Shown piece by piece: positions 17,407-30,391 of a DNA stretch of 39,076 nt. Source of the DNA: a bacterium (GTDB lineage: Bacteria; Myxococcota_A; Bradymonadia; REDH01); contig JAUICO010000041.1 of the NCBI GenBank assembly GCA_030427825.1, forward strand, positions 1-39,076. The letters run 5' to 3'. A model generated the notes under the pieces. The model did no database searches and was not told the origin of the DNA. It saw only the letters and a program-made list of their open reading frames with translations. Every line of letters starts with the position of its first letter. The first letter of the stretch is position 1. Made by a program: the position numbers and the translations under genes.

Positions 17407-18159
17407 ATGGGTAAACGACAGCACATCGCGGCCATCGGCGCGCTTATCGTATTGGCGCTTTTCGCCGTTTCGACTGCCGAAGCGCAGGAAGGCACCTTCT
17501 CGTTGACGATCGAGGCGGCGGAACGTGTTCCCAGCAGCGAGGCGGCGACGGTTCACTACGGTGCTGCGACAGAAGACGGCGGCTTTGAGGAGGACTCGTT
17601 GGAGTGTCCTCTCCTGACCGCATGCGAGATTCCGGTGTCCGAGGTCGTAAGGGTAACGCGGACTGGTTTTGCCGAGCAGACGGTCGACCAGCCGTTGATT
17701 TCGGACGGCGCGTTGATCCGTGTGTCGCTGCAACCTGAGGGAGGCGCACCGGCATTTCGCGGTCGCGTGCTGCCGGCGGATGTCGGCGGCCCGGTGAGCG
17801 GGACTATCGTGCGCCTGCGGGGCAGGGATCACCAGGCCGGGATCAGCGATGAGGTCACCGTCGAATCGGACGGGAGCTTCGAGTTTGCCGGCACGCTCGC
17901 CGATGGAAGCGCAAGACCTGCCGGGCTCTACTCGGTCACCGCGACCAGGGTTGCCGATGACGGTGCGACGGAGCTGGTCAACCTCGAACAGGTAGACCTG
18001 ATCGGAGACACGCAGCTCGTGATCCGCCTGATTTCGTTGCGCGAGATGCCCGAGGTTGAACGAAAGTCCTGCTCATCGGCGCGAGGCGGCACTACGCCGA
18101 TGGCGGTCGTGCTCGCGGGATTCGCAGTGCTCGGGATGGGTCGTGGCCGCAGACGCTGA
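17407..18159 (+). CDS. Exported protein with Cys-TM-Arg C-terminal sorting-like tail
   Basis: I do not recognise this 250-residue protein. It has a signal peptide (residues 1-26, ending TAEAQ) and beta-rich middle segments; about residues 115-205 resemble a carboxypeptidase-regulatory or Cna-B-like fold (FRGRVLPADVGGPVSGTIV...SDGSFEFAGTL). The C-terminus has Cys222, a short Gly/Ser/Thr stretch, one hydrophobic helix and a GRGRRR end. This order is that of MYXO-CTERM-type sorting tails, which are processed at or near the Cys and tether proteins to the surface. The last 17 bases overlap the proposed holB start. Expression and sorting are inferred from the tail only. Confidence 0.82.
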   Translation: MGKRQHIAAIGALIVLALFAVSTAEAQEGTFSLTIEAAERVPSSEAATVHYGAATEDGGFEEDSLECPLLTACEIPVSEVVRVTRTGFAEQTVDQPLISDGALIRVSLQPEGGAPAFRGRVLPADVGGPVSGTIVRLRGRDHQAGISDEVTVESDGSFEFAGTLADGSARPAGLYSVTATRVADDGATELVNLEQVDLIGDTQLVIRLISLREMPEVERKSCSSARGGTTPMAVVLAGFAVLGMGRGRRR

Positions 18160-19195
18160 TCGGGAGCCACTCTTCAGGCGCTTTCAGGATGTCGTGGGCC
18201 ACGAGGCTGTCAGCGCCGCGCTGTCGCGTGCCGTGGCTGCAGGACGAGCCCATCACGCATGTCTGTTTTCGGGCCCGGATGGCATCGGTAAGCGCCAGAT
18301 CGCGAGGGCCTATGCGACGCTGCTGAACTGTAGCGATCGTGTATCTCGAGATGAAATCGCCGAGGCCTGCGGTCGCTGCCATAGCTGCGTGCTCATGCGG
18401 GCCGGCCAGCATCCGGACTACGTCGAGGTGAGCCCCGACGGCCGCTTCATCAAGATCGATCAGATCCGCAGCGTCCAGGCGTTGACCCGGTTCAAGCCCT
18501 ACGAAGCTGCAGCGCGTGTTGTGGTCATCGACCACGCGGACATGATGCGGGTTGAAGGCGCGAATGCGCTGCTCAAGACACTGGAAGAACCCTCTGGGAA
18601 CACCCATTTTGTGCTGCTTACGAGCCGGCCTCATCTGCTGCTGCAGACCATCCGATCGCGCTGCCAGCCGATTCGTTTTGCGCCGGTTGCGGCCGGCGCG
18701 ATCGAGAAGCTGCTCACACAGAGCGGGGTAGCGTCTGCGGATGCTTCGGTGATCTCACGTATCGCCCAGGGCAGCGTAGCCCGTGCGCTGACACTGACCG
18801 ATGCTGATATCTTTGACCTGCGTGAGCTGGTTCTCGGTGCACTGACCGGCGCCGGCCGTGCCCCACTGACAGAGATCATGTCGATGGCGGTCGAGTTGGG
18901 TGCGGACCGGGCCACGATCGAGGCATCGCTCGATGTGGCGTCCCTGCTGATTCGCGACGCGCTCCTGCAGAAGGCGTCGTCAACCGCCGCGGACAGGCTC
19001 GCGAACGTAGACCTTGCCGACCGTCTCGCTGCGTGGGCCGCGTCATCTTCCTACGACGCCCTGTTCCGGGTACGCGACGCTGTTGAAAAGGGCAGGCGGC
19101 GACTGGCGAGCAATGTAAGCCCGCGCGTGGTAGCTGAGAGCATGCTCCTGTCTGCGCACCGCGCGATGGATGAATCGACAACGGCCGCCGCATGA
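18143..19195 (+). CDS. holB: DNA polymerase III clamp-loader subunit delta'
   Basis: Delta' is part of the clamp loader that places the sliding clamp on DNA. The 350-residue product has a RuvB/AAA+ domain with a P-loop-like SGPDGIGKRQIA, a zinc module of four cysteines (LLNC...CGRCHSC, about residues 62-80), sensor-type ALLKTLEEP and the RSRCQPI motif with the SRC arginine. The intact GxGKR loop is unusual only in that E. coli delta' lacks ATPase activity. The GTG at 18143 is chosen because a longer frame from 18056 would lie deep in the previous gene and GGGATGGG precedes it. The stop overlaps the next ATG as ATGA, as expected for the common holB-ricT pair. Confidence 0.93.
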   Translation: MAADADREPLFRRFQDVVGHEAVSAALSRAVAAGRAHHACLFSGPDGIGKRQIARAYATLLNCSDRVSRDEIAEACGRCHSCVLMRAGQHPDYVEVSPDGRFIKIDQIRSVQALTRFKPYEAAARVVVIDHADMMRVEGANALLKTLEEPSGNTHFVLLTSRPHLLLQTIRSRCQPIRFAPVAAGAIEKLLTQSGVASADASVISRIAQGSVARALTLTDADIFDLRELVLGALTGAGRAPLTEIMSMAVELGADRATIEASLDVASLLIRDALLQKASSTAADRLANVDLADRLAAWAASSSYDALFRVRDAVEKGRRRLASNVSPRVVAESMLLSAHRAMDESTTAAA

Positions 19196-20601
19196 ACTCA
19201 AGTCCGACAGCCAGAGTCCCCGGCGAGGAAAGCGAAGGGCGCGTGCCGCGCAAGCCCTTCGCCGGTAAGCGTCGCCTCTTCAACGGGGTGTCCATCCGTC
19301 TCGACGGCAGCCGACGCTCCTACGTTTTTGACTGCGGGGAGTTGATAGTACGGCCCGGAGATGTGCTCGTTGTCCAGGCAGACAAGGGCCCGCAGATTGG
19401 GCGGGCGACCGGTATCGCGCAACGACACCTACAGGACGCAGGCGCGATCCGCCGAGTTGTTCGGCGAGCGAACCCGGATGACCTCAAGCGTGCCGAAGAA
19501 TGTGTCGAGCTGGTGGACAGGGCGCGCCGTGCCGCTGTCGCGGGCATCCGGAAGCAGCGCCTCGATATGAAGCTGGTGCACGTCGAGTACATGCTCGATA
19601 AGAGCCGAGCGCTGATCTACTTCTCGAGTGAGAAGCGGGTCGATTTTCGCAACCTCGTCGGCAACCTTGCTCGTCAGCTGGGCACGCGTATCGAGATGCG
19701 CCACGTGGGTCTTCGCGAGGGCGCCGGAATGATCGGCGGCATCGGGCCCTGCGGCGAAGACCTGTGTTGTTCGCGCTTTCTCACGTCCTTTGCGTCGGTG
19801 TCGGTTCGGCATGCGAAAGTGCAGGGGCTGTCGCTGAACCCCCAAAAGGTCACCGGCATGTGTGGTCGCCTCAAATGCTGCATGGTGTACGAGGAGCCGG
19901 TCTACAAAGAGATGAATCGCTACGCGCCGAAGAAGGGCACCGGCGTGATGACGGCAGAGGGCCGCGGTACCATCGTCGACGTCGACTCGCTCAGCCGGCG
20001 GGTCCAGGTGCTCCTCCCCGGGGGTACGATGACCTTCATGCACCTGCGGGACGTCGTCGCAATCGGACGACCATGGACACGAGACGAGTATCTGTCGGGG
20101 ATGACTCGCGAAGAAGAAGTATTGAACATGCGTCGCCAACGCTCCGGCAACTCGGGACGCAGCGGCGGCGGAAAACAGGCAACGGGGGTGCTCGACGACA
20201 CCTACCTCTGGACCGACCTCGAACAGGACGCAGACGAGCTTTCAACCCGTGAAGGAACGAAGTCCGGGGGGCGCAGCTCGGGCTCGGGTTCCTCCGGTCG
20301 CAGCGGGAAATCAAAGCGTCGCAGGCGCTCTCGTCGCAGCGGCTCCGGGTCTTCCGGCGGCGGCACGCAGAGCGGTGGCAGCGCAAAGAGTCAGGGCGAT
20401 CGGTCGAAGGCCTCGGGTGCTCAGAAGGCGTCCGGGCCCGGGCAGGGCGACGGGCCGAAGCGGCGTCGGCGGAGGCGCCCGCGTCGCGGCGGCGGTGGCT
20501 CGCAGAGCGGTGGCGCGAAGGACGGCGGCTCGAAGGACGGCGGCTCGAAGGGCGGCGGCTCGAAGGGCGGCGGCGGTGGTCCTCCGAGCGGCTCTGACTG
20601 A
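19192..20601 (+). CDS. ricT: RicT/YaaT-type PSP1 protein with long basic Gly/Ser-rich tail
   Basis: The PSP1 core covers about residues 25-300. It carries both conserved cysteine clusters: GPCGEDLCC (C187, C192, C193) and MCGRLKCCM (C224, C229, C230). In Bacillus these belong to the RicA-RicF-RicT complex, which holds [4Fe-4S] clusters and steers RNase Y processing; whether partners exist here cannot be seen. The last 130 or so residues are a low-complexity tail rich in Gly, Ser, Arg and Lys, with runs of five and six Arg. It ends in a 15-bp tandem repeat encoding (D/G)GGSK. The tail is absent from the usual 270-residue family members and may bind RNA. The gene is coupled to holB by an ATGA overlap. 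Confidence 0.93.
   Translation: MNSSPTARVPGEESEGRVPRKPFAGKRRLFNGVSIRLDGSRRSYVFDCGELIVRPGDVLVVQADKGPQIGRATGIAQRHLQDAGAIRRVVRRANPDDLKRAEECVELVDRARRAAVAGIRKQRLDMKLVHVEYMLDKSRALIYFSSEKRVDFRNLVGNLARQLGTRIEMRHVGLREGAGMIGGIGPCGEDLCCSRFLTSFASVSVRHAKVQGLSLNPQKVTGMCGRLKCCMVYEEPVYKEMNRYAPKKGTGVMTAEGRGTIVDVDSLSRRVQVLLPGGTMTFMHLRDVVAIGRPWTRDEYLSGMTREEEVLNMRRQRSGNSGRSGGGKQATGVLDDTYLWTDLEQDADELSTREGTKSGGRSSGSGSSGRSGKSKRRRRSRRSGSGSSGGGTQSGGSAKSQGDRSKASGAQKASGPGQGDGPKRRRRRRPRRGGGGSQSGGAKDGGSKDGGSKGGGSKGGGGGPPSGSD
20521..20565 (+). repeat. 15-bp in-frame tandem repeat in ricT tail
   Basis: Three units of (G)(A/G)CGGCGGCTCGAAG are found at 20521-20535, 20536-20550 and 20551-20565, with a degenerate fourth unit to 20580. 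They encode DGGSK, DGGSK, GGGSK. The 15-base period keeps the frame, so copy number could vary among strains without breaking the gene. Confidence 0.85.
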
Positions 20602-20603
20602 CC

Positions 20604-21629
20604 GTGTACGCATCCGTACCGGGTGAAGCGGAGTTGGAGTCGGGCTGTCTGGCGCGCGATCCAGCCGCCATGCAAGCGGCCCTGGACCTGCTCGGCGTCG
20701 CACAGGCCTACACCCGCGGACGTGCCGCGGAGATGTTGGCGCTTGCCTGGCCCGAGTCCGCAGAGCTGGTAGCGCCGCTCTGCGAAGCGTCGAATTTCGA
20801 CGCATGGCGTGTTGTCGCGCTCGCCTCGGAGAGCGGCGCAACAGTACCGGAGTCGCTGACAGGGACCGCTCTGCGGCTGGGTGTCGCGTCGACCGTGTCC
20901 GGAGACCTCGCGTGGCAGCTTCTGCGCGTCCTCACGAGCCTGGGCGACACCGCGGCGGAGGCGCTTCGCAACCTGTCCCTTCACGGCGACGATGAGGTCG
21001 CCGTCAACGCGTGCGATGCGATGGGGGTTCACGCGTTCAAGGCAGAACAGCGCGCCCGACTTGCTGCAGCGGCCGGCCGCCATCAGGTGCTCGCGCAGGC
21101 CCTGCTGGTCGAGTCAGGCGAGATTCAGCTGTCGGCGTGTATTGAGGCGATGCGGATCAATACCCCGTGGTCAGCCCGACTGGCTGACGCCCTCTCGAGC
21201 CGCTTGAATCGAGACCAGGCGGACACGCTCTTCCGTCGGCTGAAGCCGAGGCTGCCGGGCCTGCTCTCGGTCCACGGCCTGCTGGGAGTGTACGCTGCTG
21301 CCGGTCGCGCTGCCGATGCGCGGACGATGCTGCGCCGGGCGACCGCATCGCGGCGCGCTCCCATCGCCGCCGCCGCGGCGGAGCGTTATCTCCGGGTATG
21401 CAGTGACGACGAAGTGGACTCCTTCCTGCTCGACGTGACAGGTCGCGCGGCTCGCAACCCATGGCTACGATGTGCCATCGCCGCCGGACTCGCGGAGCGC
21501 TGTCCCGGTGAAGCGTGGTTGCAGAAGCACCGCGAGGACCCGGACGAGGATGTCCGAAACGAGGTGGAGCTGGCGCTGACGCATCGCAGCCGGGCGACGG
21601 GTGGCGCAGATTCCGCCAACAAGGCATGA
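20604..21629 (+). CDS. Alpha-solenoid (HEAT-like repeat) protein
   Basis: The 341-residue product starts at a GTG two bases after the ricT stop, so it is probably translationally linked. It is nearly all helical, Ala/Leu/Arg-rich, with repeated helix pairs such as LLRVLTSLGDTAAEALRNLSLHGDDEVAVNACDAMG and IAAGLAERCPGEAWLQKHREDPDEDVRNEVELAL; aspartate- and asparagine-led turns recur about every 30-40 residues, as in HEAT repeats. There is no signal peptide or membrane segment. Such proteins are usually scaffolds. The function is unknown, but its position inside the holB-ricT-tatD cluster is unusual. Confidence 0.8.
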   Translation: MYASVPGEAELESGCLARDPAAMQAALDLLGVAQAYTRGRAAEMLALAWPESAELVAPLCEASNFDAWRVVALASESGATVPESLTGTALRLGVASTVSGDLAWQLLRVLTSLGDTAAEALRNLSLHGDDEVAVNACDAMGVHAFKAEQRARLAAAAGRHQVLAQALLVESGEIQLSACIEAMRINTPWSARLADALSSRLNRDQADTLFRRLKPRLPGLLSVHGLLGVYAAAGRAADARTMLRRATASRRAPIAAAAAERYLRVCSDDEVDSFLLDVTGRAARNPWLRCAIAAGLAERCPGEAWLQKHREDPDEDVRNEVELALTHRSRATGGADSANKA

Positions 21630-21780
21630 GCTAACGCGCCGCAGCGGGGTTCAGACCAACGCGGTCCCGAGGCCCGGGCGCCTCCGGGATTTCGTCTGCG
21701 TTGCTCTGACTCCTTGACGTGCCGCTGAATTGCTACGAACCGCCTGCGCACCGGGACGGGAAAGGGAAGGTTAAAGATTC

Positions 21781-22557
21781 ATGTTTATCGACACACACTG
21801 CCACGTAAACTCCCGTTATTTCGGTGAAGATTCGGATGCCGCTGTCACCCGTGCGCGAGACGCGGGTGTATCAACGATTGTCACCATCGGCTGTGGCCCG
21901 ACCGTCGATGACTGTCGGGACGTGCTCGCGTTTGCGAAGGCGAGAGACGGCGTATTCGCCACCGTGGGCATTCACCCGCACGAGGCCGACAGTGTTGACG
22001 ACTCGGTCCTGTCCGACATCGCGACCCTTGCCGCGGACTCCCGTGTCGTGGCCGTCGGCGAGACCGGACTCGACTATCATTACGACCATTCTGAGAGGGG
22101 GGCGCAGGCGCGCTCATTCCGTGGGCACTTCGAAATTGCCCGCGAGGTTGGAAAGCCCCTCGTGATTCACAACCGGGAATCGGACGAAGACTGTATCGCC
22201 ATCATGCGCGAAGAGAGGGCGGGTGAGGTCGGCGGCGTGGTCCATTGTTTCACCTCCGGCTGGGAGCTTGCTCGGGTTGCCGTCGACGCCGGATTCTACA
22301 TCGGGTTCACCGGAATCGTGTCTTTCAGAAGCGCGGAGAACGTGCGGGACGTGCTGCGGCGCGTTCCGCTGGATCGCATCGTGATTGAGACTGACAGCCC
22401 CTACCTCGCTCCGACGCCATATCGCGGTAAGAAGAACGAGCCGGCGTACGTTGTTCACGTCGCCGCCGCTGTCGCCGAGACGCTGGGCATGTCCGTGGAC
22501 GCCGTCGCCGAGCTTACGACAGCGAATGCGAGGCGCCTGTATCGTCTCCCGGCGTGA
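21781..22557 (+). CDS. tatD: TatD-family metal-dependent DNase
   Basis: This 258-residue TIM-barrel hydrolase matches YcfH/TatD, a DNase and 3'-5' exonuclease. The metal-binding motifs are present: FIDTHCH at the N-terminus (His6, His8), VGETGLDYHYD, GKPLVIHNRES, VVHCFTSG and IETDSPYLAP near the end. Its length and order are normal. It is about 150 bases downstream of the solenoid gene and is often found next to holB and ricT in other bacteria. AAGG lies about ten bases before the ATG. A possible weak promoter (TTGACG at 21714) precedes it but its spacing to any -10 box is poor. Confidence 0.95.
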   Translation: MFIDTHCHVNSRYFGEDSDAAVTRARDAGVSTIVTIGCGPTVDDCRDVLAFAKARDGVFATVGIHPHEADSVDDSVLSDIATLAADSRVVAVGETGLDYHYDHSERGAQARSFRGHFEIAREVGKPLVIHNRESDEDCIAIMREERAGEVGGVVHCFTSGWELARVAVDAGFYIGFTGIVSFRSAENVRDVLRRVPLDRIVIETDSPYLAPTPYRGKKNEPAYVVHVAAAVAETLGMSVDAVAELTTANARRLYRLPA

Positions 22558-22634
22558 GCGTTGATGGATTCCCGTTCGCCGGCAGGGAACCCGCTGCGGT
22601 AGACGGTGTCTGATGGTTGAGCAGGCGAGGTTGA

Positions 22635-23333
22635 ATGAGTCGAAGCAAGAAGCGAGCAGCTAAGGCCGTCGCGCCACCCAGCTGGCAACCCAGGAGCATG
22701 CCGGGTCTGCGGGTCAATCTGCCGATGGCGCTGATCCTGGTCTGGTACGCTGTGGTTGGAATGCTGATGGTGGCTTTTCGGCCGCATCCGGCGGTCGTCG
22801 CGGTGGTGGGCGCTCTGCCGTTGTTTGTGCTGGTCGGTGCCGCCATGGCCGTCCGCGCCCGTCTGCAGCCATTCGAGAGAGATTTCGCCATGGCTGCGCA
22901 GTCCGGCGAAGTAGCGCGTATGAAGCAGGTGTGGGCGAGGGCGACTGTACTGCGAGCCTTCGCCCCGAAATGGATGATGCTGCCCCGCCGGGGCTTGATC
23001 GAAACCACTGCCGGGGACCATCGGGCCGCCGAAGAGACCCTGGAAGAAGCCTGGCTGGCCACGCCGCCGATGCGCCGCGAGGCCCTTTTGGGTCCACTAT
23101 GCCGCGTGAAGTACGCGGTCGGCGAGTTCGCGGATCTGAAGGAGCTCGCCGAAGAGTGGCGGGTTCGCGCGCTGTTTCCCGGATCGGCAAACCTCTACCT
23201 CGCCGTGGCGTGCATCGAGTGGGCGGAACCCGACCTGGAGCGTGCGCGATCGTTACTGGACGAGGTCGACAGCAGCCTCGGTCCGGTTGAACAGGAGCTG
23301 GCGACGCGCATTCGTGCTCGGCTGGACGCGTAG
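22635..23333 (+). CDS. Small membrane protein with TPR-like cytoplasmic domain
   Basis: I do not recognise this 232-residue protein. A basic start (RSKKRAAK) is followed by two closely spaced hydrophobic segments (about residues 32-50 and 54-73) that would form a membrane hairpin with both ends in the cytoplasm. The remaining 155 residues are helical, with tetratricopeptide-like pairs (RGLIETTAGDHRAAEETLEEAWLATP and ANLYLAVACIEWAEPDLERARSLLDEV). The start has GAGG four bases upstream. It lies 77 bases after tatD and is convergent with the glycine-rich lipoprotein gene. A scaffold role is plausible but not shown. Confidence 0.78.
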   Translation: MSRSKKRAAKAVAPPSWQPRSMPGLRVNLPMALILVWYAVVGMLMVAFRPHPAVVAVVGALPLFVLVGAAMAVRARLQPFERDFAMAAQSGEVARMKQVWARATVLRAFAPKWMMLPRRGLIETTAGDHRAAEETLEEAWLATPPMRREALLGPLCRVKYAVGEFADLKELAEEWRVRALFPGSANLYLAVACIEWAEPDLERARSLLDEVDSSLGPVEQELATRIRARLDA

Positions 23334-23428
23334 GGCAGGCCCCGCCGAATCAGCTCGCAGGCTACAGCGGGAGCGGAACGCCGTGTGCCCGGCGAGGCAC
23401 CGGACAGTGCAGGTGAGAAGGTCCGGCC

Positions 23429-25906
<2,478 letters not shown>

Positions 25907-25973
25907 GGCAACTCCCCGGGTGCTTCGCAAAGCCGCGACCTCGCGACTGTTTGCGTATCTAACATAGGCGCGA

Positions 25974-26003
25974 AACATAGTCCCTGTGCTGCCTCCAAGT
26001 CAA
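25974..26003 (-). promoter_or_regulatory. Probable promoter of the glycine-rich lipoprotein gene
   Basis: TTGACT (26003-25998) and TATGTT (25979-25974) on the minus strand are spaced 18 bases apart. Transcription would start near 25967 and leave a leader of about 60 bases before ATG 25906. Both boxes match the sigma70 consensus fairly well. Confidence 0.5.
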
Positions 26004-26148
26004 AGCGCAGATCGTCGCGCCACCGAAATCCGCGATCAACCGGTTTGACACCCGGCGATGAGCGCTCAAATTCGCCTGACACCTTGTGGATGCGATTCCC
26101 GTTTGCGCACGGACGCTGTGCAATCCGACAACGATGTGAGGCACCGAA

Positions 26149-26457
26149 ATGAGCGAGACAGAATCAGCCGATGGGAATGGAAACGCGGACTCCGGCGGTT
26201 CATCGGTCCAGCGCCTGATCGATTTCACGACGCTGCTGCTTTCGGTTCGAGAAGCGGCCCTTCTCGCGTTGGGCTTGATGCCTGATCACACGGAGAGCCC
26301 TGACGGCGTGGATCTCGCAGCGGCGCGCACGCAAATCGATCTGGTCGATGTGCTTGAGGAGAAGACCCGTGGCAACCTCACCGACGACGAGAAGAAGCTG
26401 GTGGACAGTGTTCTATACGAGCTCCGCGTGGCCTGGGTTAAGGTCAAAGGGAGCTAG
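26149..26457 (+). CDS. DUF1844 family protein
   Basis: This is a 102-residue protein of the DUF1844 family, whose function is unknown. The family signature is seen in order: the FTTLLLSVREAALLALG helix, DLAAARTQIDLVDVLEEKTRGNLTDDEKKLVDSVLYELRVAWV. The first 20 residues are acidic and disordered. GAGG lies seven bases before the ATG. It ends eight bases before the HtrA-like lipoprotein start, so the two are probably one operon with clpB. A possible TTGACA (26045-26050) lies about 100 bases upstream, but its -10 partner is weak. Confidence 0.92.
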   Translation: MSETESADGNGNADSGGSSVQRLIDFTTLLLSVREAALLALGLMPDHTESPDGVDLAAARTQIDLVDVLEEKTRGNLTDDEKKLVDSVLYELRVAWVKVKGS

Positions 26458-26464
26458 GCTTCCC

Positions 26465-27640
26465 ATGGTCGCGTTGCTCGCGACCATGCTGGTTTCGCCG
26501 CTGGTTGCGTGCGACCGGGACGCAGACTCTGCGCCGCCGGCAGAGGGCCCCGAGGCCGGTTCGGAAAGCACACGCGAGACGGTCAGGACGCGGCTCGGCG
26601 AGGGGGCCGTCGTTGAGGAACGCGGCGACGTCGAGACCGAGATTCCGGCGGCTCCGCCCATCGTCCCCGTCGACGGCGCTCCCGCCTCCTTCGCCGAGCT
26701 GGTCCGGCGGGTGCAGCCTGCGGTCGTGAACATCTACACGACGCAGGTGATGCGTCAGCAGCGACGTGTGCGGGCTCCCTATGGCTTCGGCGCGCCGCCG
26801 CGAGTTCGGGAGTCAACCAACCTCGGCAGCGGCTTCATCTTCGACGAGCGCGGCTATATCCTCACAAACAGCCACGTCATCATCGGCGCAGACCGCGTGC
26901 ACATCCGGACCCACGACGGAATCGAGATTCCCGCGCAGATTGTCGGCACTGACCCGCTCACCGACATCGCGGTCATACGGGTCGAACCCTTCGAGGGCAT
27001 GTCGACCCTGCCCCTCGGAGATTCATCACGGGCGCAGGTAGGAGACTGGACCCTGGCTGTCGGCAATCCCTTCGGCCTGAACTCCACAGTAACGGCCGGG
27101 ATTCTGAGCGCCCGCGGACGCAGGGACGTCCAGCTGGGCGGCCGTATTCGCTACGTCGACTTCCTCCAGACCGATGCCAGCATCAATCCGGGTAACTCCG
27201 GAGGCCCGCTTGTTGCGATGAATGGAACCGCGATCGGGATCAACACCGCCGTAAACCGGGAAGGCCAGGGGATCGGATTTGCGATACCGATCGACATGGT
27301 CCGCGAAATCGTCGGGCAGCTGGTCGACAGGGGTGTGGTGGCCCGCAGCTGGATCGGCGTGTTCATCGAAGAGGTGGACGCCGGTGCGGCCTCACTTGCG
27401 CGCCTCGATGAGGAGCGCGGCGCCCTGGTTACCCATGTCGCGCAGGGCGGGCCCGCCGCACTCGCCGGGATTCGCCCGGGAGACGTGATACTCCGATTCG
27501 GAAGCGCAGAGATTCAAGACAGCAACGAGCTCCCCTGGCTCGCGAGCACCGCCGGCGTAGGGACGGAAGTGCCGATCGAAATCGCCCGCGGGGACGGGCG
27601 CGATGTTGTGACAGTCGTCATGGGTGCGCTTCCGGAGTAG
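26465..27640 (+). CDS. Lipoprotein HtrA/DegS-like serine protease with one PDZ domain
   Basis: This 391-residue protein starts at ATG 26465, where a signal ending in lipobox PLVAC (Cys18) follows; the open frame begins earlier at 26348 but that part overlaps the DUF1844 gene. An acidic linker (about 19-75) leads to a trypsin-like domain with the triad His137 (TNSHVI), Asp167 (TDIAVI) and Ser245 (GNSGGPL), then a single PDZ (about 290-390). Unlike the two-PDZ protease at 15956, this one would be tethered to a membrane. A DegS-like sensor role is possible, but no anti-sigma target is visible. It lies between DUF1844 and clpB, which suggests joint stress control. Confidence 0.94.
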   Translation: MVALLATMLVSPLVACDRDADSAPPAEGPEAGSESTRETVRTRLGEGAVVEERGDVETEIPAAPPIVPVDGAPASFAELVRRVQPAVVNIYTTQVMRQQRRVRAPYGFGAPPRVRESTNLGSGFIFDERGYILTNSHVIIGADRVHIRTHDGIEIPAQIVGTDPLTDIAVIRVEPFEGMSTLPLGDSSRAQVGDWTLAVGNPFGLNSTVTAGILSARGRRDVQLGGRIRYVDFLQTDASINPGNSGGPLVAMNGTAIGINTAVNREGQGIGFAIPIDMVREIVGQLVDRGVVARSWIGVFIEEVDAGAASLARLDEERGALVTHVAQGGPAALAGIRPGDVILRFGSAEIQDSNELPWLASTAGVGTEVPIEIARGDGRDVVTVVMGALPE

Positions 27641-27664
27641 AGCGCGCCGACCAAGGGAGTTGTT

Positions 27665-30355
<2,691 letters not shown>

Positions 30356-30391
30356 GTCCGACGCAACGGAGGCGCCGGCAGCCGCTCACTC

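Noticed and set aside
18056..18142. Upstream extension of holB
   Set aside because: It lies deep in the preceding gene and adds residues unlike any delta' N-terminus.
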